64,000 nt of DNA from Maricaulis sp965228215 (lineage in GTDB: Bacteria > Pseudomonadota > Alphaproteobacteria > Caulobacterales > Maricaulaceae), in assembly GCA_965228215.1 (NCBI GenBank), contig OZ245800.1, positions 1,922,001 to 1,986,000 of the forward strand. Reading direction: 5' to 3'. The translations under genes were made by a program, and so were the position numbers. This document shows, piece by piece, positions 20,597 to 29,301 of this stretch. The number at the start of each line of letters is the position of its first letter. Within the stretch, counting starts at the first letter, position 1. The notes under the pieces were generated by a model. The model made no database searches and was not told where the DNA came from. It was given only the letters and a program-made list of their open reading frames with translations.

Positions 20597-21943
20597 TCAG
20601 AGCAGGTTCTTGATGTCCGAGGAGAAGCTCGGATAGGCGAAAATCGTGTCCTTCAGCGATGACGCCGTGATGCCGTGTTTCATCGCCAGGGCGAATGTGT
20701 GCACCAGGTCATCGGCATTGTGGCCGATCAGATGGGCACCCAGGATAAGGTCGCTCTCCTCGTCGATGATGATTTTCGCCCAGGCGGTGTTCTCGACATA
20801 GGACTTGCCCGAGAACCAGCCGGTCATGTCATTCACCGCGACGCGGATCCTGCTGACGGTTTCGCGGGCCTGCGCCTCGGTGAGCCCGACCGTCGCCAGG
20901 CTGGGCACGGTGTAGACCGAGCTTGGCAGGGTCGTGTAGTCGGGCACGTCGCGGCTGTCGTTGAGGATGTTGCGCCCCACCAGCTGGCCTTCAAACGTCG
21001 CCACCGGGGAGAGCTGGGCGGTGTGGACCAGTGCATCGCCCGCCACCCAGACTGCCGGGTTCGACGTGGATTGCAGATGCGGGTCGACGGCAATGCGGAC
21101 GCCATCGTGTTCGATGCCGGCTGCGTCGAGGTCCAGACCGTCGACATTGGCAATCCGGCCGGCGCCGTTGATCACCTGGTCAGCGCCCAGTGTGATGGTC
21201 TCGCCACCCGCCTCGAACACGATTTCGCGGCGTCCGTTCGTTTCGCGCACCTCTTTCACGCCGACACCGGTATGCACGGTGACACCAAGCGCTTCTGTGG
21301 CAGCGCGCAATTGCGCCACCAGGTCTGCGTCGAGGCGCGGCAGGAGTTGCGGCATGACTTCCAGGATCGTCACCTTGGTGCCGGCCCGGGCGTAGATGTG
21401 GGAGAATTCCAGCGCGATCACGCCGCCGCCCACGAAGACAACCTCGCGGGGCTGTTCGCGGTGCGACAAGACCTCGTCGGAGGTGATCATCAACTCGGCA
21501 CCCGGGATGGGCAGGGGGCGGGTTTTCGACCCGGTCGCGATGATAATGTTGTCGGCGTGCAATTCCTGCTCGCCGACCCGCACGGTGTTCGGACCGGTGA
21601 AGCGTGCGCTGCCGACATAGACATCGCCGCGTTTCTCCGCGAGCTCCTGCATGGCGCCTGGGATGAAATCGATCATCTCGCTCTTGCGATCGATCAGCGC
21701 CGTCCAGTCGAGCTTGGCCTCGCCGATCTCGATGCCGTGGGCCGATGCCTTGGCGATAGCGTCGAGCGAGGCGGCTGCCGCCACCAGGACTTTCTTGGGT
21801 GTGCAGCCGCGATTGGGGCAAGTGCCCCCGAACTCGGCCTGTTCGATGAAGGCAAGGGATTTGCCGGCCTCGGCAAGCACGGAGGACACGCCGAACCCGG
21901 CATTGCCTCCGCCGATGATGATGGCGTCATAGGTCTTGGTCAT
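20597..21943 (-). CDS. Class I pyridine nucleotide-disulfide oxidoreductase, Gor/Lpd-like
   Basis: 448 aa FAD- and NAD(P)H-dependent oxidoreductase. An N-terminal FAD site (AIIIGGGNAGFG), the redox disulfide C42-PNRG-C47 and the NAD(P) site VFVGGGVIALEFSHIYA are clear, followed by VWVAGDALV and the dimerisation domain. The C-terminal His-Pro pair that acts as acid/base in glutathione reductase and dihydrolipoamide dehydrogenase is missing: the matching position is Tyr437 in FAYPSFSSD. It is therefore not a standard glutathione reductase; the substrate is unknown. Confidence 0.85.
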   Translation of the reverse strand: MTKTYDAIIIGGGNAGFGVSSVLAEAGKSLAFIEQAEFGGTCPNRGCTPKKVLVAAAASLDAIAKASAHGIEIGEAKLDWTALIDRKSEMIDFIPGAMQELAEKRGDVYVGSARFTGPNTVRVGEQELHADNIIIATGSKTRPLPIPGAELMITSDEVLSHREQPREVVFVGGGVIALEFSHIYARAGTKVTILEVMPQLLPRLDADLVAQLRAATEALGVTVHTGVGVKEVRETNGRREIVFEAGGETITLGADQVINGAGRIANVDGLDLDAAGIEHDGVRIAVDPHLQSTSNPAVWVAGDALVHTAQLSPVATFEGQLVGRNILNDSRDVPDYTTLPSSVYTVPSLATVGLTEAQARETVSRIRVAVNDMTGWFSGKSYVENTAWAKIIIDEESDLILGAHLIGHNADDLVHTFALAMKHGITASSLKDTIFAYPSFSSDIKNLL

Positions 21944-22378
21944 GTGTGATCTCCAGCCGATGGGCGCCTCTCCCGAGCGGAGGCGACGCCTGGTCTGGCG
22001 CTCACTTGGTCAGCGGCCGATCACGAAACAAGACACCTATCTATCACTAGGTTGTGAGGGCGTGGTCCCAGGACAGGCAGCAGGAAAACCTCCACGACCT
22101 TGCGGCCTGGAGTTTGGGAGGCATCCGGCAGACCTGGCGGGTCTGGATTGAATTTGGATTGTGTGGATGACCTTACAGGCCTGCCGCACGCGGAATATCT
22201 GCTGTCCCGTTGAGGCTTGGGACCCGGGCGACTTTCTCAACCTCCCCCCTGATCCCGGCTCCCGCCGGGACAGGCAGGCTCCGCACACCCTTGCCCGCGA
22301 CCGACGGAGCTCACGCCTCCCGAAGCAAGGATCGAGTGGGATTATGGGGGAGGTTGGTGGGGGGAGGATAAGTTTTGC

Positions 22379-22482
22379 TCCTCCACGTGTGGGGGAGCTG
22401 GTCTTGGGACCGCAGGTTCCAAGCTCTGAGGGGGTAACCCCCTCCGTCCCTGCGGGACACCTCCCCCATGAATGGTGGAGGA
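22379..22482. repeat. Multi-hairpin intergenic element
   Basis: Outer stem TCCTCCAC (22379-22386) with GTGGAGGA (22475-22482), second stem GGGGGAG (22391-22397) with CTCCCCC (22461-22467). Inside are three more hairpins: GGGACC/GGTTCC (22406-22420), GAGGGGG/CCCCCTC (22428-22444) and GTCCC/GGGAC (22446-22458). The compact nesting suggests a dispersed structured repeat; copy number in the genome is unknown. Confidence 0.7.
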
Positions 22483-22708
22483 AATCCTGCCTACGCTTCC
22501 CGGACGACCGAAGGGAGACCCGGGATCCAGAGCCGCACCAGGACTGGACCCCCGATCGCTTCGCGTCGGGGGAGCGTGACGTCACACTTTCCCCGGAAGG
22601 ACGGACTTGTTTCGGGAAAAGTGCTGGTGAGCTTAAGGCGCGAGGCCCGCGGACTGCCAAGCACTTCTTACCGGCCACATCGCCCTTTGAGGGCGAGGAG
22701 AGCGCCTA

Positions 22709-22785
22709 CCCCCTCATCCTGACGGAAGTCAGGACCCATGGCGATGATTGCGCCTTGGGTCCCAAATCAAGTTTGGGATGAGGGG
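22709..22785. repeat. Cloverleaf-like intergenic element
   Basis: A closing stem CCCCTCATCC (22710-22719) with GGATGAGGGG (22776-22785) encloses three hairpins: TGAC/GTCA with GGAA loop (22720-22731), GGACCCA/TGGGTCC with an inner GGCG/CGCC (22732-22762), and CAAA/TTTG (22763-22775). The shape is a four-way junction about the size of a tRNA, but there is no anticodon arm or T-loop signature, so it is not called a tRNA. Confidence 0.72.
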
Positions 22786-22833
22786 CAGAGTCTTTGACTA
22801 ACGGTCAGGCCGCTCGGTCTCACACGAGCCGAA

Positions 22834-23232
22834 CTACTGTAAATCGACGCGCTGATACCGCTGTTGATCGATGCATTCGATTTCGCCGGCGAGATCGAGG
22901 ACGGCGGTCTGCAATCTAGTTTCTGCGATTTCAAGCAGGCGGCTGGTTTCCTCTTTGGCCGCTTCGCAATCGAGGAAAAGTTCGAACCTGTAAACGCCGT
23001 GGCCTTGCGTGGTCAGATTGGAACTGCGGAATGTCGTCGGGTCCAATTCATCGTGACCGAATTCAAAAATTATCTGCCACATCCGATCATGATCGATGTC
23101 CAGATCGGACAGGTCGGCTTCGACATACGTTGTCGCCTGCGTTGATGATTTGTTTGCACCTTCACAGGCGCTAGCTGCGAGGGCGCCCAGGACGACGCAG
23201 GCGCAAGCGAGCCAAGGTGCGCCTCTAGTCAA
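22834..23232 (-). CDS. Small putative lipoprotein of unknown function
   Basis: About 132 aa if translation starts at the TTG at 23232, which overlaps the ubiD stop codon region (23225-23227). That start gives a lipoprotein-like signal peptide, TRGAPWLACACVVLGALAASAC, read here as ending in a cysteine near residue 22. The rest is acidic with no known domain and has two further cysteines. Longer starts upstream run in the ubiD antiphase and lose the signal peptide. The TTG start is the weak point. Confidence 0.5.
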   Translation of the reverse strand: MTRGAPWLACACVVLGALAASACEGANKSSTQATTYVEADLSDLDIDHDRMWQIIFEFGHDELDPTTFRSSNLTTQGHGVYRFELFLDCEAAKEETSRLLEIAETRLQTAVLDLAGEIECIDQQRYQRVDLQ

Positions 23233-24733
23233 TCCCCAACTCCCGCCAGATCTCGTCCACGCGGGCCTTCGTGGCGTCGTCCATGTCGAGCTTTTCGCCC
23301 CATTCGCGCTGGGTTTCATTGCCGATCTTGTTGGTGGCATCGAGGCCGATTTTCGAGCCGAGGCCGGAGACCGGGGAGGCGAAGTCGAGATAGTCGATCG
23401 GAGTGTTCTCGACCGTGACGATATCGCGGGCCGGGTCCATGCGGGTGCTCATCGCCCACATCACATCCTTCCAGTCGCGGGCGTTCACGTCCTCGTCCAC
23501 GACGATGATCCACTTCGTGTACATGAACTGGCGCAGGAAGGACCAGGCGCCCATCATCACGCGCTTGGCGTGGCCGGCATAGGCCTTCTTCATGCTGATC
23601 ACGGCGATGCGGTAGGAACAGCCTTCCGGCGGAAGCCAGAAGTCCAGGATTTCCGGGAATTGCTGTTGCAGCAGCGGGATGAAGACCTCGTTGAGCGCCT
23701 CGCCCAGAACCGCCGGCTCGTCCGGCGGGCGGCCGGTATAGGTGGTCAGGTAGATCGGATCCTTGCGCATCGTGATGGCGCTGATCTTGAAGACCGGGAA
23801 TTGCTCGACGCTGTTGTAATAGCCGGTGTGGTCGCCATACGGGCCTTCCGGACCGTATTCGTCCAGCATGACATGGCCCTCCAGCACGATCTCGGCCTCG
23901 GCCGGCACTTTCAGCGGGATCGTCTTGCAGTCGACAAGCTCGGCCTTCTTGCCGCGCAGAATGCCCGCGAACTGGTATTCCGACAGCGTGTCCGGCACGG
24001 GCGTGACGGCGGCGAGGATCGTGCCGGGATCGGCGCCGAGCACGGCTGCAGCGGGCAGGGGTTCCGGTTTCTTGTCCTTCCAGCGCTGGTAGTGCTGGGC
24101 GCCGCCGCGATGCTTCAGCCAGCGCATCAACGTCTTGTCCTTGCCCAGTTTCTGCATCCGGTAGATGCCCAGATTGTAATCGTCCTGGCGGTCGCCCTTC
24201 ACATTGGGCCCCTGGGTCACAACCAGCGGCCAGGTGATCAGCGGAGCGGGTTCGCCGGGCCAGCAGGTCTGGATGGGCAGACGGTCGAGATCAATGCCAT
24301 CGCCGGTCAGCACGACTTCCTGGCAGGGGGCGCTGGAGACATTCTTCGGACGCATCGACATGACCGTCTTGGCCAGCGGCAGCATGTCCATCGCGTCCTT
24401 GATGCCGCGCGGCGGTTCGGGCTGGCGCAGGAAGGCCAGTAATTCCCCGACCTCGCGCAATTCCTCGCCGGTGGTGCGGCTCTCACCACCCAGCGTGACG
24501 GCCTGGGCGACACGTTTCACCGTACCGAAGAGATTGACGAGACAGGGCATCTCGCTCTTCTCGCCCTTTTCGTTGACGACGTTCTCGAACAGGAGGGCGG
24601 GCCCGCCGGCATGCAGGGTCCGCTTGTGGATCTCCGTCATCTCGAGCTCGGTCGAGACCGGATGACTGATCCGGACGAGATCGCCCTCGGCTTCGAGCAT
24701 GTCGATGAAGTCGCGCAGGGATTTGTAGGCCAT
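23225..24733 (-). CDS. ubiD: UbiD family decarboxylase (4-hydroxy-3-polyprenylbenzoate decarboxylase)
   Basis: Prenylated-FMN-dependent decarboxylase that removes the carboxyl group in ubiquinone biosynthesis. 502 aa, normal for the family. It starts AYKSLRDFIDMLEAEGDLVRI, a typical UbiD opening, and carries YNLGIYRMQ, EAEIVLEGHV and GPYGDHTGYY, the last two from the active-site region. UbiX, which makes the cofactor, is not in the window. With ubiG at 11 kb the window holds two ubiquinone genes, not clustered. Confidence 0.94.
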   Translation of the reverse strand: MAYKSLRDFIDMLEAEGDLVRISHPVSTELEMTEIHKRTLHAGGPALLFENVVNEKGEKSEMPCLVNLFGTVKRVAQAVTLGGESRTTGEELREVGELLAFLRQPEPPRGIKDAMDMLPLAKTVMSMRPKNVSSAPCQEVVLTGDGIDLDRLPIQTCWPGEPAPLITWPLVVTQGPNVKGDRQDDYNLGIYRMQKLGKDKTLMRWLKHRGGAQHYQRWKDKKPEPLPAAAVLGADPGTILAAVTPVPDTLSEYQFAGILRGKKAELVDCKTIPLKVPAEAEIVLEGHVMLDEYGPEGPYGDHTGYYNSVEQFPVFKISAITMRKDPIYLTTYTGRPPDEPAVLGEALNEVFIPLLQQQFPEILDFWLPPEGCSYRIAVISMKKAYAGHAKRVMMGAWSFLRQFMYTKWIIVVDEDVNARDWKDVMWAMSTRMDPARDIVTVENTPIDYLDFASPVSGLGSKIGLDATNKIGNETQREWGEKLDMDDATKARVDEIWRELGID

Positions 24734-24924
24734 GAACTTTCCGGCGTTTGTCTGCCCGGAAACTAGGCGCTTCCGGCAGACCCGCCAAGGCCTCTGCGGC
24801 GACCGGTCTCAGTCTCGAACCGAGCTCTGCGCAATTTTAATCAAACTCCTCCCGCAGTCTTCGCGATTGCTTCAAATCGCTCGTCTAGAAGGACCGCCAG
24901 CTCGGACCGGTCAGGGAGGTGTGC

Positions 24925-25362
24925 GTGCTCTACAGGATGACGGCGATTTGCCGGACGCAGATTGCGATGAAGGCGGGTGCGCTGTCCGGAGAGCTCGGCA
25001 CGGTCCTGGCCTTTTGCATGAAGCGTTCGGTGGATCGCTCGATGACCGGCGCGATGATCTGGGACAGCCACCATTTCATGGATGTGCGCGAAGGTCATCC
25101 CGACGAGCTGCAGGCCTTCTGGGACATTGTCCGAGAGGATCCGCGCAATTCCTTCTGCCAGCAGCTGGAGTTCACCGAGATCGCCGCCCGTGACTACCAG
25201 ACGCTGAGCATCGCCGCAGCGCGTCCCAGCGTCGTCTCCATTGCCCTTATGAACAAGTTGCGCACGACCCGTCCGACGTCTTGCGATGTACGCCAGCATA
25301 TCGAGCGCGTTCGGGCCCGCGGCCTGCTGGCGGAGTCGCCGGTTCTGGATGTGATGGTCTAG
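24925..25362 (+). CDS. BLUF-like domain protein, degenerate
   Basis: About 145 aa. The sequence aligns by eye with BLUF (blue-light FAD) domains: LYRMTA at the start, SMTGAMIWDSHHFMDVREG in the middle, then a helix with FWDIVREDPRN. The key photochemical residues are partly lost: the tyrosine in the first strand is present, but the flavin-binding Asn is Ser and the switching Gln is Asp (FMDVREG against FxQxLEG). It probably cannot run the normal photocycle. GTG at 24925 with GGGAGG 5 bases upstream is preferred over GTG at 24919. Confidence 0.65.
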   Translation: MLYRMTAICRTQIAMKAGALSGELGTVLAFCMKRSVDRSMTGAMIWDSHHFMDVREGHPDELQAFWDIVREDPRNSFCQQLEFTEIAARDYQTLSIAAARPSVVSIALMNKLRTTRPTSCDVRQHIERVRARGLLAESPVLDVMV

Positions 25363-25379
25363 GGGCGCGACTGCCGGTT

Positions 25380-26495
25380 TCAGCGACCGGACACGCTCTG
25401 GGCGGGCAGGCGGGCAATATAGGTTTCGCCATCACTGGCAATCCACACATCCCCGTCCGGGACGGGCACGATATTGGCGAGCGAGGTGAAGTCATCACCT
25501 CCGCCCTGATAGCTGTCGATGATCTCGCCGCTGGTTTCGTCGATGACGAGCACGAAAGCTCCCTGTCCTGCGGGGGACAGGGCAGGCCGGTAGCCGAGCT
25601 TGAAGAGCAGCCAGGCCGACCAGGGATTGCGGTGCATGAAGCGAACGATGGGACGGCGCGGTCCGACGATGGCTACATACAGACGCCCATTGCCATCTGA
25701 CTGGATACCGTCGGGTACGCCGGGCAGATTGTCGGCGAGGACGGAGATCTGGCCCGCTGCCGGACCGGCGATCTCGTAGCGCCGGATGGCGAACCGCGTG
25801 GTCTCGGCGATGAAGAGCCCCTGGCCGTCCGACGACAGCGATAATCCATTGGGATAGTGCAGACGTTCCAGCTCGACGCGGGTCTGCCCGCGATCCGGGT
25901 CGATCGCGTAGATGAAACCGTGCGGGCGGTTCTCCATCAGCTCATAGGTCCGGAACGGGGTGACTGCGTAGTCCAGCACGCTCCAGCCGACCGTGGAGTC
26001 GGAGAAATAGATGGTGCCGTCGGGCGCGACCTCGACATCATTCACGAACCCGAAGGGCCGCGTCGGAGAGCCGGTCGACAGCGTGCGGGATTCCCGTGTG
26101 CGGACATTCGCGGCGTAGAGACCGTCGATCGCCGCAACCGCCAGAGTGTCCTCATCCATCCACTGGATGCCGAGCAGGGCGCGATCCGAGACGCGCATGA
26201 TCTCCTCGACCTGCCAATTGCCCGATGGACCACGCGTTACGTGCTGGATGGTACCGAACAGCGTGCCGGCATAGATCGAGCCGTCCGGAGCGAAGGCGAA
26301 ATCCTCGGAATGGGCGTAACCCTCGGGCCGGATGATCTCGGCGGAGGCGAGAATGTCATTGGGCGCGAGCGGGCCGGTCATTTCCGGGATCGGGGGTTCG
26401 TCCCAATAGGCGGGATCAATCGGCGCCGGCCAGGTGAACCAGGCCAGGCCGATGACAAGAAGGCCGCCAATGACCGGCAATAACATGCGTTGCAT
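25380..26495 (-). CDS. SMP-30/strictosidine synthase-like beta-propeller protein
   Basis: About 371 aa with an N-terminal membrane anchor or uncleaved signal (MLLPVIGGLLVIGLAWF) followed by a six-bladed propeller. Visible blade motifs are DFAFAPDGSIYAGT, NDVEVAPDGTIYFSDS, YPNGLSLSSDGQGLFIAET and GIQSDGNGRLYVAI, typical of strictosidine-synthase-like/gluconolactonase proteins. Catalysis by relatives is calcium-dependent lactone or ester hydrolysis; substrate unknown. The ATG at 26495 has GGAGG upstream and is preferred to 26555. Confidence 0.82.
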   Translation of the reverse strand: MQRMLLPVIGGLLVIGLAWFTWPAPIDPAYWDEPPIPEMTGPLAPNDILASAEIIRPEGYAHSEDFAFAPDGSIYAGTLFGTIQHVTRGPSGNWQVEEIMRVSDRALLGIQWMDEDTLAVAAIDGLYAANVRTRESRTLSTGSPTRPFGFVNDVEVAPDGTIYFSDSTVGWSVLDYAVTPFRTYELMENRPHGFIYAIDPDRGQTRVELERLHYPNGLSLSSDGQGLFIAETTRFAIRRYEIAGPAAGQISVLADNLPGVPDGIQSDGNGRLYVAIVGPRRPIVRFMHRNPWSAWLLFKLGYRPALSPAGQGAFVLVIDETSGEIIDSYQGGGDDFTSLANIVPVPDGDVWIASDGETYIARLPAQSVSGR

Positions 26496-26635
26496 GCGCG
26501 GTGCCTCCGGGACAATCGGTATCGAACAATACCAGCGAGGCGATCCAGCGAACAAGCAAAGGATTATGAATTAATCAATGAAATTCACAGGTTGGAAGGG
26601 CGAGAATTGCAACTCGCCCTTCGGTCTGCGGCTCG

Positions 26636-27514
26636 TTACTGGGCAGGCTCTGCTGCGCCCTGCGCGACACGCTGGATGCCCAGGAGGAAGCCCAGCCAGC
26701 CATAGGGATAGTCGCTGAGATCCACCGTACGGGTGAAACCGTCATGCACGAGGGTCAGCCGCGTGCCGTCGCCTTCATCCTCCAGCGTCCAGGTGACACG
26801 CTGATTGGGTACGCTGGCATCACCGCGCCAGTCTGGCCAGGACATGACCAATTCTTCCTCGGCCCGGACCTCCAGGAGTTTCATCGGGGGCGGCGATACC
26901 GTCTCGCCGTCGACCTCATAGCTCCACCCGAAATCAAGTGTTCCCGCGTCCAGGTCGATCGTGGCCGATTTGGTGAACCACTGGTCCAGCAGTTCGGGCT
27001 CGGTCAGCGCCCGCCAGACCATGCTGCGCGGAGCGTCGATATAGATCGTGTTGCGCACCATCGGATGCGGATCGGCGAAGTCCGGCAGATTGACGGGATG
27101 TCCTTCGATGTGGGCCCAGAGTGCACCGAGATGCAGGCGCCAGAGATCATCGACAAAGGATTCCGCCCGTTCCAGTTCGGGCTCGCGGTCGAAACAGTGG
27201 GAGACTTTGAGGCCGATTCCGGTCTCGGCGTTCTCGATTGTCATCGTGACTTCGCTCGCCCGATCCAGCAGCGGCCAGTCAAACGATATCGCTCGTCCGG
27301 TTTCGAAGGTTTTCAACGCGCTCTCGATCCCCGGATGGGAGGGAGCGCCATAAGTATGCTTGCCCCAGAAGGAAAAGCGGCCGCCTTGCCTCGGTTCGAT
27401 CGTGACATGTTCAGCGAACCAGATTTTCAGCATGTCCGGCGAGGTCATCGCCCGGAAGGCGGTCTCCGCGTCCGTGTTCAGCGATTGCGTGAATTCATGC
27501 ACCCATTCACTCAT
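26636..27514 (-). CDS. Tandem SRPBCC (AHSA1-like) domain protein
   Basis: About 292 aa formed of two SRPBCC/START-like halves (about 1-145 and 150-292), each with the F-R-A-x-T/W-R-A-L-T...LLDQWF pattern of AHSA1-type proteins. These are hydrophobic ligand-binding folds, function unknown. The start overlaps the end of the ArsR gene (GATGATGAGTGA); AAGGAGG favours the second of two tandem ATGs (27514). Pairing with an ArsR regulator upstream is a very common arrangement and suggests joint control. Confidence 0.87.
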   Translation of the reverse strand: MSEWVHEFTQSLNTDAETAFRAMTSPDMLKIWFAEHVTIEPRQGGRFSFWGKHTYGAPSHPGIESALKTFETGRAISFDWPLLDRASEVTMTIENAETGIGLKVSHCFDREPELERAESFVDDLWRLHLGALWAHIEGHPVNLPDFADPHPMVRNTIYIDAPRSMVWRALTEPELLDQWFTKSATIDLDAGTLDFGWSYEVDGETVSPPPMKLLEVRAEEELVMSWPDWRGDASVPNQRVTWTLEDEGDGTRLTLVHDGFTRTVDLSDYPYGWLGFLLGIQRVAQGAAEPAQ

Positions 27515-27857
27515 CATCAGCCTCCTTGGCGGCCTGTGTTTCTACGACTTGTTTGAGATCGGTCATGCGGGCGGCCCAGAAGAGACGGTAGGGGGCGATC
27601 CAGCGATCCACCGACGCCAGGCCCGCCGGGTCCAGCGAGTAGATGCGCGACCGGCTTTCCCGGCGCTCCCTGACCAGGCCCGCACGGCGCAATATCCCGA
27701 CATGGCGCGCGATGGCCGGCCGGCTGACCGGGAAACGCCTGGCGATCTCGCCCGCCGGCATTTCTCCTGTTCGCAACAGGTCCAGGATTGCCCGCCGGGT
27801 CGGATCGGCGATGGCGTCGAAGCTGAGATCGTCTTTCTGTGCATTATTCGTAACCAT
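27507..27857 (-). CDS. ArsR-family transcriptional regulator
   Basis: About 116 aa winged-helix repressor with DAIADPTRRAILDLL and SRPAIARHVGILRRAGLV, the canonical ArsR helix-turn-helix. There is no metal-binding ELCVCDL motif, so it belongs to the non-metal ArsR group found with SRPBCC proteins. The ATG at 27857 is preferred; an alternative is 27893. The start codon lies inside a dyad at 27850-27865, so autoregulation is plausible. Confidence 0.88.
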   Translation of the reverse strand: MVTNNAQKDDLSFDAIADPTRRAILDLLRTGEMPAGEIARRFPVSRPAIARHVGILRRAGLVRERRESRSRIYSLDPAGLASVDRWIAPYRLFWAARMTDLKQVVETQAAKEADDE

Positions 27858-27865
27858 ATTGTTAC
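27850..27865. promoter_or_regulatory. Candidate ArsR operator overlapping the arsR start
   Basis: Inverted repeat GTAAC-N6-GTTAC that spans the ATG at 27855-27857. Position over the start region suits autorepression. A related GTTAC/GTAAC dyad lies before the PadR gene at 58080. Binding is inference. Confidence 0.45.
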
Positions 27866-27908
27866 GTATAAAGGCGGCAAAAAGGGATGGCAAGAGCGGG
27901 GTGTCTGC

Positions 27909-29273
27909 CTAGTCCAGCGGAAGGGTGGACGGATCTCTCAGCGAGGCGGCGACCGACCGGGCGAGGTCATACACGCCGGACCGCGTGTAATTGGTGGCAC
28001 CGAAGCGCACGATCACCAATTCCTCCTGCGGCATTATGAAGGCCAGCTGCGTCTGGAATCCGTGCATGGTGTAGGTGCCGACGGGCAGGTCGTCCGAGGG
28101 TTTCGGAATCCAGAAGCCCAACCCGTATTCGCCGCCGGAATCCGGCGTCGGATCGGACGCGAGATCAGCCCAGTTGTCCGGGATGATGCGTTCGCCATTC
28201 GCCATGCCGCGATCCAGATAGAGCTGGGCAAGACGGGCCCAGTCCTGCGCCGTCGCGTACATGTAGGACGAGCCCACGAGCGTGCCGCTGGCATCGGGTT
28301 CGATCACGGCCGTATGGATGCCGAGCGGTTCGAACAGGCGTTCGCGCACCGCCGAGACCTGGGTCTCGAGATCATCGCCCAGGCGTGATTGCAGGGCATG
28401 CGTCGCCAGAACCGTATTGCCCGACATGTATTCCCAGTGATCACCGGGCGCATGCAGGCGTTCGCGAGTGGCGGCGAAACCGGCCATGTCGCGCTGGGTG
28501 AAGAGCATTTGCGAGGTCGGATCGGTACCGTCATTGCCCTCGCGCAGGGCCAGTCCGCCGGTCATGCGGAGAAGATGATCCAGCGTGATGTCGTTGCGAT
28601 TATCCTGTCCGGCGAGGATTTCCGGCACCGTGTCGAGCGTGATCTCGCCATCCTCGACCAGAACGCCGGCGAGGGTGGCGGTGATGCTCTTGGTCATCGA
28701 CCAGCCAATGAAGCGTGTGTCCTGCTGAGCTTCGGGCGCATAGCGTTCGGCGACGAGCCGGCCCTGATGCAGGACCGCGACCGCCAGCGTGTTCCGGCGT
28801 CCATCCGGATCTTCGAACGCCGCGTCGATCGCGCTCTCGAGTGCGTCCACGTCGAAATGGACTTCGCGATGGGCGTCATCGAGCGGCATCGGCTGGAAGG
28901 GCGCTGCGGCCGGCAGGGCGAGATCCTCGTCCAGCTCACTGCCGCCGCGCACCAGCGTACAGCCAAGGCCTTCGCGGTAGATGGCGCGCTGCTGCCAGAA
29001 CAGGCCGGCGATACTGGCCGAGACCTCGCCTTCCGCCATGTCGACATCCACCGAGATGGCGCTGGCAGCATCACCCAGCAGCGGATCGATATAGACGCGT
29101 TTGGCATAGTCGGTATCAAGCCCGGATACGAAGACCATCGAGCACAATTGCTTGGCCGTGATGCCGGTGCCGGACGGCAGGTAGATGCGGCCGATCGTCG
29201 AGAGGTTCAGGGCGAGCAGACCGGCAAGCAGCACGGCTCCGATCCCGCCGGCGGCGATGTAACGCTTCTTCAT
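27909..29273 (-). CDS. Serine hydrolase, beta-lactamase class C family
   Basis: 454 aa protein with an N-terminal membrane segment (AGGIGAVLLAGLLALNL) and a penicillin-binding-protein/esterase fold. The SxxK nucleophile motif is S192-MT-K195, the YxN equivalent is YMSGN, and HGFQ late in the protein stands for the third motif. Members include esterases and D-aminopeptidases; beta-lactamase activity cannot be assumed. Residues 40-110 precede the fold and match nothing I recognise. Confidence 0.85.
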   Translation of the reverse strand: MKKRYIAAGGIGAVLLAGLLALNLSTIGRIYLPSGTGITAKQLCSMVFVSGLDTDYAKRVYIDPLLGDAASAISVDVDMAEGEVSASIAGLFWQQRAIYREGLGCTLVRGGSELDEDLALPAAAPFQPMPLDDAHREVHFDVDALESAIDAAFEDPDGRRNTLAVAVLHQGRLVAERYAPEAQQDTRFIGWSMTKSITATLAGVLVEDGEITLDTVPEILAGQDNRNDITLDHLLRMTGGLALREGNDGTDPTSQMLFTQRDMAGFAATRERLHAPGDHWEYMSGNTVLATHALQSRLGDDLETQVSAVRERLFEPLGIHTAVIEPDASGTLVGSSYMYATAQDWARLAQLYLDRGMANGERIIPDNWADLASDPTPDSGGEYGLGFWIPKPSDDLPVGTYTMHGFQTQLAFIMPQEELVIVRFGATNYTRSGVYDLARSVAASLRDPSTLPLD

Positions 29274-29301
29274 GACGTGTTTCCGTAGAGGTTAGGGCGG
29301 T

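Larger units (their letters stand above)
21944..22833. other. Gene-free block of nested hairpins
   Basis: About 890 bases with no convincing gene. Open frames here (for example 22161-22781 on +) are low-complexity, proline/arginine-rich and unlike any family. The block holds several inverted repeats: CAACCTCCCCC near 22240 facing GGGGGAGGTTGG near 22346, a multi-hairpin unit at 22379-22482, CCCCCGA/TCGGGGG near 22549-22572, and a cloverleaf-like unit at 22709-22785. It looks like accumulated short intergenic repeats between the oxidoreductase promoter and the 3' end of the small lipoprotein gene. Confidence 0.7.

Noticed and set aside
22161..22781. 206-codon open frame in the gene-free block
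   Set aside because: Built from hairpin repeats, low complexity and no recognisable domain or SD; better explained as non-coding.
22709..22785. tRNA gene
   Set aside because: The cloverleaf-like fold has no anticodon stem, T-loop (GGTTCGA...) or CCA-adjacent acceptor pattern.
23096..24442. 448-codon frame on the plus strand opposite ubiD
   Set aside because: Shadow of ubiD, which has all family motifs on the minus strand.
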